Assembly: GCF_964355755.1 (NCBI RefSeq)
Contig: NC_092673.1
Span: 19,165,001 to 19,229,000, forward strand
Origin: Antedon mediterranea
Taxonomy: Eukaryota; Echinodermata; Crinoidea; Comatulida; Antedonidae
DNA length: 64,000 nt
Direction of reading: 5' to 3'
Positions 57,870 through 64,000 of this stretch are shown here, piece by piece; position 1 is the first letter of the stretch; each line of letters begins with the position of its first letter. A model generated the notes under the pieces. The model was not told the origin of the DNA and did no database searches. It was given only the letters and a program-made list of their open reading frames with translations. The translations under genes and the position numbers were made by a program.

Positions 57870-58405
57870 CAGGGGCGGATTGCTATAAGCGGTCTATAAA
57901 CGGTCTTAGCGCTTAGCCGGCTATAATTCGTGACGTAGCAAGTAGTCTTTATTTATAGACCATTGCTATACCGCGGTCTGACCTGTAAATGGTCTTTAAA
58001 ATTAAAGCCTACTCGAAGGAGTCTTAAAACAGTCTTAAACCTCTCTTTTTGTTGCTTTTACGTATTATTTATCGTCAAAGACAACCAATTAAACGAGTTT
58101 TAAGTGTTAAATCAAATAATAACGGTGATTTTATTCTTATATAGGCCTAGAATGGATTTTCTCGCGTAGAAATGTACGTACTGTTATGATTGTGAATTGA
58201 ACAAGCGTGACGAACATTACCTTATTTGGTATTCTACGCGCAAAGTACGCCCTCAATTTGTTACTTTACGCGGTCTTATCCAAGACTGTTTTATAGCAAT
58301 GGTCTATCAGGAGTGGCTTTAATAAGACCGTCTATCTGATAAAGCCGGCTTTAATCGGGGAGTTAAGACCATCAGTTAAGACTGTTTTATAGCAATCCAC
58401 CCCTG
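57870..58405. mobile_element. hAT-like MITE
   Basis: CAGGGGCGGATTGCTATAA at the left and TTATAGCAATCCACCCCTG at the right are inverted ends. Internal AGACCGTCTAT and GGTCTTA motifs occur repeatedly in both orientations. No matching 8-bp duplication was found, so the family is provisional. Confidence 0.6.
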
Positions 58406-59509
58406 TTCTCTAACGACATGTTGTGGAGACTCCCTCAGCTTTCTATACTCTAGGCCCACTATAAAAAGCCTTTGATAGCTAGAGGTAGGGCCTGCCCCAG
58501 CTACTTAGAACTAGCCTAGCTAGGCCTACAGGCCTATCTAGGCTGATATAATATAGCACTAAGTAGGTAGGCCTAGGATACAGTATATACCGTATACCGT
58601 ATATGATTAATTTTATGGTATATGATAATATTATGAAACAAAAACTTACTTCTTGTGTTTGACATTCTTCGACATGTTGTGAGTGGTTTGTTGGTGGGTG
58701 AATAAACTTTTATTTTTTATAGAGGGCGCAACCACTATTTGTCTACGTAACATGTGTAAGAACTTTATTATAATATTACTCTCTGGATTGGTGGAATGGA
58801 TATTTTGTATAATATACGATGAATAGCAAAGCACGTACATTTTGATACAGTATAATGATCTCCTCGATGTTAAAATCTCCCCCTTCCAAACAAACACACA
58901 ATCCTTACAAACAAAAAAAAGCTTTTCATTCATTAGTATTTATTTAAAAAATATGAATATAAACATTAAAACACGTGCAGCATAAATACTTAATTGAGTT
59001 TTAATTTACAAAATTGAATTAAAAGTGAAAAATATCAAAATATAAAACATTTCATTTTCAACAAATAGGTATTAGAAAATTCATTCATATAAAAAATGTA
59101 ATTCAGTTCTGTACAAAAAAATTTACAATTTATTCAATTAATTATATTTAAACATCGTTCTGTACTTCCGTTTACCTGGTCTCATTTGCATAATATGCAC
59201 ATGTTAGTTATTTATAATTAATGTAAATATGTTCAAAATTACAACAAAAAAACAGAACAAACACATATGTGTTTGTCATGTTTTGTTTTTGTAATTTTAC
59301 AAACTTTAATTAATTTTAATGTGAATTGACTTATTATATTGTTAGGCCTATTAAGTACAGTAGGCCACACTTTAACCAAAATTCAGTATGAAGAATGACA
59401 ACATTGATATCGCAAAATATGAATTAAAAATGGTGACAGTTAACACAGACTGACAATTGCACATCATTAATAGTTATCATTATCAATTTGGTCATTTTTC
59501 GTAAAAATC
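58406..59509. other. Non-coding stretch
   Basis: AT-rich with TAGGCCTA words near 58500-58580. A weak 95-codon frame on the minus strand has no family features. No gene supported. Confidence 0.5.
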
Positions 59510-60700
59510 CCTGTACAGCTTTTAGATTTATCCACAAAAAATTGTGTTGTTAAAATCCCTGTACTATAAATACAGGGATTCCTACAGCTTTTGGATTTAT
59601 CCACAACAAATTGTGTTGTTAAAATCTCTGTACTATAAATACAGTGATTCCTACAGCTTTTAGATTTATCCACAACAAATTGTGGTGTTAAAATCCCTGT
59701 AGGCCTACTATAAATACAGGGATTCTTACAGCTTTTAGATTTATCCACAACAAATTGTGTTGTTAAAATCCCTGTACTATAAATACAGTGATTCCTACAC
59801 CTTTTAGATTTATCCACAACAAATTGTGTTGTTAAAATCCCTGTACTATAAATACAGGGATTCCTACAGCTTTTGGATTTATCCACAACAAATTGTGTTG
59901 TTAAAATCTCTGTACTATAAATACAGTGATTCCTACAGCTTTTAGATTTATCCACAACAAATTGTGGTGTTAAAATCCCTGTACTATAAATACAGGGATT
60001 CCTACAGCTTTTAGATTTATCCACAACAAATTGTGTTGTTAAAATCCCTGTACTATAAATACAGTGATTCCTACACCTTTTAGATTTATCCACAACAAAT
60101 TGTGGTGTTAAAATCCCTGTACTATAAATACAGGGATTCCTACAGCTTTTAGATTTATTCACAACAAATGGTGTTGTTAAAATCCCTGTACTATAAATAC
60201 AGTGATTCCTACAGCTTTTGGATTTATCCACAACAAATTGTGTTGTTAAAATCCCTGTACTATAAATACAGGGATTCCTACAGCTTTTGGATTTATCCAC
60301 AACAAATTGTGTTGTTAAAATCCCTGTACCATAAATACAGTGATTCCTACAGCTTTTAGATTTATCCACAACAAATTGTGTTGTTAAAATCACTCACTCC
60401 ATGGTTCTGGTGGTAGAACGAGTCTTCTCGGATAAGGACTATAAACCGTAGGTCCAGTGTACACAACTTGCTCGTGTGCACTTTAAAGAACCTAGTACAT
60501 CTTTCGAGACGAGTAGGGGGTTACCCCGGTGTATTAGTACATCACAGCCACTGATCACCAACTGGGCCCTCTGGGAGACCAGTCTTTGACTGAAGAGGTT
60601 ACCCAGTATAAATATATATTTCAATCAATCAATCAATCCCTGTACTATAAATAAAAGGATTCCTACAGCTTTTAGATTTATCCACAACAAACTGTGTTGA
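59510..60700. repeat. 69-bp hairpin minisatellite, about 14 copies, with SINE-like insert
   Basis: Each unit has AATCCCTGTA-CTATAAA-TACAGGGATT, a 10-bp-stem hairpin, plus CCTACAGCTTTTAGATTTAT and CCACAACAAATTGTG. Units alternate between perfect (CAGGGATT) and mismatched (CAGTGATT) stems, giving a 138-bp higher-order period. The 69-bp length keeps one minus-strand frame open (repeats of ILTTQFVVDKSKSC), which I treat as fortuitous. One unit at 59702 gained GGCCTA. Confidence 0.93.
60392..60638 (+). mobile_element. SINE-like retroposon insertion
   Basis: About 247 bp interrupts one minisatellite unit and ends in (CAAT)n. Body motifs TCTCGGATAAGGACTATAAA, GTGCACTTTAAAGAACCTAG and GGGGGTTACCCCGGTGTA look like a conserved SINE body seen in marine invertebrates, from memory and unverified. 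No clear tRNA head. Confidence 0.55.
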
Positions 60701-61218
60701 GTGGAAAATGTTGTTGTCTTTGTTACAATGCACTTAGATTGTTATGAGTCTAATTATTACATGATATCTTGATTTAAAATACAATTTAGCATCATTAATC
60801 ATAACTACCATAGTTATTAATACAAACAAATAGCAACATTATTATCATCAGTATCATTATATCAAACACCTATTTGCTGCCCCCATACCCCGTCGCGTCC
60901 CCTTATTAATTTGAATTTTTTTTTCATTTATCAAATTATTACTTTACTTTAAAATGTTTATAGCTGCAATATACACTTTGAACAAAATTGAGATTGTAGG
61001 GGCATTGCTAATTGTATCAATATTTTAAAAAACCCCACTTTTTGTTCCCTTATCCTACCAATCAAAATGTGTATGCTAATTATCTAACTTTCTACCAATC
61101 AAAAGGTGTATGCTAATTATGTAACTTCAGATATCTAAACTGTAATCATATAAAAAGAGTAAGCATGTCTGTCTGTCCATTTTCAAATAGTAAGAGCAAT
61201 TGGTTTTCAATATAAAAT
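60701..61218. other. Non-coding stretch
   Basis: No gene. A short tandem pair (CTACCAATCAAAAnGTGTAT) occurs near 61050-61110. Confidence 0.5.
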
Positions 61219-61980
61219 GACAAATAAATGAGTAGACAATTGACAACTGAGTTACAGCTTCAATATGTTGACAACTGTCTACTACAGCATTGAGTACACA
61301 ATTGACAACTGAGTTACAGCTTCAATATGTTGACAACTGTCTACTACAGCCTTGAGTACACAATTGACAACTGAGTTACAGCTTCAATATGTTGACAACT
61401 GTCTACTACAGCATTGAGTAGACAATTGCCAACTGAGTTACAGCTTCAATATGTTGACAACTGTCTACTACAGCATTGAGTAGACAATTGACAACTGAGT
61501 TACAGCTTTAATATGTTGATAACTGTCTACTACAGCATTGAGTACACAATTGACAACTGAGTTACAGCTTCAATATGTTGACAACTGTCTACTACAGCAT
61601 TGAGTAGACAATTGACAACTGAGTTACAGCTTCAATATGTTTACAACTGTTTACTACAGCATTGAGTAGACAATTGACAACTGAGTTACAGCTTCAATAT
61701 GTTGACAACTGTCTACTACAGCATTGAGTAGACAATTGACAACTGAGTTACAGCTTCAATATGTTTACAACTGTTTACTACAGCATTGAGTACACAATTG
61801 ACAACTGAGTTACAGCTTCAATATGTTGACAACTGTCTACTACAGCATTGAGTAGACAATTGACAACTGAGTTACAGCTTCAATATGTTGACAACTGTCT
61901 ACTACCGCATTGAGTAGACAATTGACAACTGAGTTACAGCTTCAATATGTTGACAACTGTCTACTACCGCATTGAGTACA
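61219..61980. repeat. 62-bp minisatellite, about 12 copies
   Basis: The unit is TTGACAACTGAGTTACAGCT, TCAATATGTTGACAACTGTC, TACTACAGCATTGAGTAGAC. GTAGAC/GTACAC and TTTACAACTGTTTAC variants recur in alternating units. The array stops in mid-unit where the LTR begins. Confidence 0.94.
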
Positions 61981-62155
61981 TGTAGTATATGCACGCGCAC
62001 ATATAATATATGCGTACTGCGCATATGCTCTGACGAGGTTAGCCTACAAAACGTTCTATACTATTGTTCATGACTACTAGTTGGTTTCATTAAATACGTT
62101 CATTATTATACTCATCTCAACGTACTTATTAATTTGTCTACGACGATACACGACA
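61981..62155 (+). repeat. 5' LTR
   Basis: Begins TGTAGTATATGCACGC and ends ACGATACACGACA, i.e. TGT...ACA. A TATAATATA box-like motif sits at about 62002. It is short for a Gypsy LTR. Its exact copy should occur downstream of the window. Confidence 0.7.
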
Positions 62156-62156
62156 C

Positions 62157-62170
62157 TGGCGACGAGGATA
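62157..62170 (+). other. Primer-binding site
   Basis: TGGCGACGAGGATA lies one base after the LTR end. It starts with TGG, as expected for pairing with a tRNA 3' CCA end. The particular tRNA was not determined. Confidence 0.55.
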
Positions 62171-62332
62171 CAGGCACATTTACATAGAGAGAAACGGAAG
62201 TATAATAATATTATAAAACTAGGCCTAGGCTAGCAGTTTTTGATTTTCCAACAACGGCAACCGTAACCAAGGAACCGCACAGGCTAATAACGATTCCGAG
62301 CGCCCTGAACGTACAGAGAGCGAAGCGCGGTA

Positions 62333-63448
62333 ATGGCAGCGGCTAATACCAGAATTCTATTCGAGGAATTCAACGTCCAGGATGGAGACATAGATACGTA
62401 TGTGGACAGGCTGGAACAATATTTTGTGGCATTAGATATCAATGACGGAGGTAAGAAAAGAGCGATATTATTGAGTAGTTTAGGAGAGACTGGATACACA
62501 ACGATACGAGATTTGTGTTTTCCTGATAAACCAAATACAAAATCGTACGATACGCTCACAACCAAGCTCAAAGAGCTTTACAAACCTACTCGAATAACGA
62601 TTTCTGAACGATTTATATTCAGAAATGTAAAACAGACACCGGGACAGACTATTTCTCAATTTGTATCCCATCTAAAGAAAAAGGCGATACATTGTGGTTT
62701 TGAAGGAGAGGCATTGGAAAACGCACTGCGTGATCAGTTCGTATGTGGACTAATAAGTCAGAGCATCCAAAAAAAAAAATTGACAAAGAACCATACGTTC
62801 AAGGAAGCAACAGACATAGCCATAGCCTCGGAGGCAGCAACAGCGAATATGAAAAGTATGTCGCACGATGGGGACAAGCCAATCAACCACGTTACGTCTA
62901 ACAGCAGGAAGTCTACGAAAACTTATCAAGCGTCAAAACAAACACGAACGCAGAAATGTGACCGCTGTGGTATGAACAATCATACAAGAGATACGTGTAA
63001 ATACAAAAACGCTACATGCTTTAAATGCAACAAACAAGGACACCTAAAATCAGAATGCAGGCAGTCGAGTAAATCAACAAAACAATATAAACCTAAATCT
63101 ATCAAGCAAGTAGAAGCACCGGATTACGACGAAGGTAATGACGATTTTGTAGATACAATGTTTTGCGTAGGCATTAAGCAGGACAATTCGGTACCACCAA
63201 TAACGGTACAGATGCGAGTTGATGATATAGATATTGATTTTGAAGTAGATACGGGCGCAGCAGTATCGATAATTAGCTTTGACGATTACGAAAGCAAGCT
63301 TAGCCATCTACCATTAAAGTCAGTAAAACGTACACTTCACGCATACACAGGTACTAAGCTCGATATAGCAGGAGAAATTAAAGTCACCGTGAACTATAGG
63401 GGCCAGAGTAACGTTCTCCCACTGATAGTAGTGAGAACACAGCGATGA
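62333..63448 (+). CDS. Gypsy gag-protease polyprotein (371 residues to an in-frame TGA)
   Basis: Starts at ATGGCAGCGGCT. Residues 1-180 form the helical retrotransposon Gag domain (RLEQYFVALDI, FVSHLKKKA, FVCGL). Two CCHC zinc knuckles at about 209-222 and 231-244 (CDRCGMNNHTRDTC, CFKCNKQGHLKSEC) bind RNA. An acidic linker follows, then the aspartic protease active site DTGAA at about 306-310. The frame ends with VVRTQR and TGA, but the same frame continues straight into reverse transcriptase. The TGA is therefore likely a point mutation in a single gag-pol frame, or less likely a read-through site. Confidence 0.88.
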   Translation: MAAANTRILFEEFNVQDGDIDTYVDRLEQYFVALDINDGGKKRAILLSSLGETGYTTIRDLCFPDKPNTKSYDTLTTKLKELYKPTRITISERFIFRNVKQTPGQTISQFVSHLKKKAIHCGFEGEALENALRDQFVCGLISQSIQKKKLTKNHTFKEATDIAIASEAATANMKSMSHDGDKPINHVTSNSRKSTKTYQASKQTRTQKCDRCGMNNHTRDTCKYKNATCFKCNKQGHLKSECRQSSKSTKQYKPKSIKQVEAPDYDEGNDDFVDTMFCVGIKQDNSVPPITVQMRVDDIDIDFEVDTGAAVSIISFDDYESKLSHLPLKSVKRTLHAYTGTKLDIAGEIKVTVNYRGQSNVLPLIVVRTQR

Positions 63449-64000
63449 AACTCACCACCCTTGCTTGGAAGAACCTGGTTAGAAGTGATTAAGTTGGACT
63501 GGAAGTCATTATTTCCACCATCGCTTGCTCAGAATTCGGTAGAAATAGATAACGATGTCGGTCAGTCATTCAAACGGAAGTTCCCAGAAGTTTTCCGAAC
63601 GGAATTAGGTACGGTTCAGGGACACAAAGCGACATTACATCTAAAAGTGAACGCAATCCCAAAATTCTGCAAAGCTCGAAATGTTCCATTTGCGCTACGC
63701 TCCGCAGTTGAGGTAGAGTTAGACAGAATGCAAAACGAAGGAGTTATTTATCCGGTAGACTTTAGTCAGTGGGCAACCCCATTGGTATGTATTCCAAAGG
63801 CCGATGGCAGGGTACGTGTCTGCGGAGATTATAAAGTAACAGTCAACCCGAGTTTAAATTGCGACCAATATCCAATTCCGACCCCAGAGGAAGTTTTCAC
63901 CAAGTTGGGAGGTGGAAAGCGATTCTCTAAGATTGATTTGAAATGTGCGTACCAGCAGTTAGTACTGGAAGACGAGGCGCAAGAGTTGGTAACGATCAAC
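63449..64000 (+). CDS. Gypsy reverse transcriptase, partial (runs off window)
   Basis: In the same frame as gag-protease, immediately after the TGA. It opens with the protease/RT linker LLGRTWLEVIKLDW, then reverse transcriptase: KFPEVFRTELGT, GVIYPVDFSQWATPLV, RVRVCGDYK and FSKIDLKCAYQQL, where the Asp is the motif A metal ligand. The YxDD motif, RNase H and integrase would follow outside. It makes DNA from the element's RNA inside the particle. No further stop is seen to the window end. Confidence 0.88.

Larger units (their letters stand above)
61981..64000 (+). mobile_element. Ty3/Gypsy LTR retrotransposon, 5' part (continues beyond window)
   Basis: In order: a 175-bp 5' LTR, a primer-binding site, a leader, gag with two CCHC knuckles, protease, and the start of reverse transcriptase. 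RNase H, integrase and the 3' LTR lie outside. It inserted into the 62-bp array. Families of this layout copy themselves through a cytoplasmic particle; no envelope is visible here. Confidence 0.93.

Noticed and set aside
58646-58933. 95-codon minus-strand frame
   Set aside because: Low-complexity, no domain, no splice context.
59467-60393. 308-codon minus-strand frame of 23-residue repeats
   Set aside because: It is a by-product of a 69-bp minisatellite with hairpins. No start context or splice partners, and it is interrupted by a SINE-like insert beyond the frame.

Overview
This is AT-rich animal nuclear DNA with short exons, GT-AG introns and a very high load of transposons and minisatellites. 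There is no bacterial gene organisation. The mix of families (L2-like LINE, Ty3/Gypsy, MULE with a SWIM finger, PIF/Harbinger-like, piggyBac-like, hAT-like and Helentron-like elements) suits a marine invertebrate. The exact phylum cannot be read from the sequence.

Layout. (1) Positions 1505-28483 are occupied, on the minus strand, by one host gene that I assembled from splice sites and reading-frame phase. It is a 427-residue ankyrin-repeat protein with 13 coding exons (8, 100, eight of 105-123, 85, 93 and 110 nt) that join in frame from an ATG at 28483 to a TAA at 1505. Eight consecutive exons (20340 down to 8389) are tandem duplicates, each one ankyrin repeat, all starting and ending in phase 0. 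Their introns were duplicated with them and carry two copies of one L2-like LINE, a PIF/Harbinger-like element and a 71-bp satellite array that is itself split by two transposons. (2) Positions 28643-31206 hold a 31-bp minisatellite and two possible minus-strand exons of an unrecognised gene. (3) Positions 32447-41000 are transposons and minisatellites of 88-89, 85 and 18 bp, one of them split by a TTAA-flanked element. (4) Positions 41063-45107 are a palindromic TIR element interrupted by a Helentron-like element, which is interrupted by a second, related one; both have terminal stem-loops ending in CTAG. (5) Positions 45629-49353 are a fold-back element with roughly 600-bp inverted arms next to TTAA. 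(6) Positions 51261-57498 are a full-length Mutator-like (MULE) DNA transposon with perfect 81-bp TIRs and a 9-bp target-site duplication. It carries a four-exon transposase gene (MULE catalytic domain plus SWIM finger) with one apparent frameshift. (7) Positions 57870-61980 hold a hAT-like MITE, a 69-bp hairpin minisatellite interrupted by a SINE-like insert, and a 62-bp minisatellite. (8) Positions 61981-64000 are the 5' half of a Ty3/Gypsy LTR retrotransposon that inserted into that last array and runs off the window.

The parts most worth follow-up are the expanding ankyrin-exon array, which looks like a fast-evolving repeat receptor or scaffold gene, and the nested Helentron-like pair. 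In the latter the 5' ends are themselves hairpins, their arm recurs just inside the 3' stem-loop, and a tRNA-like module is carried internally. The MULE is nearly intact and looks young.
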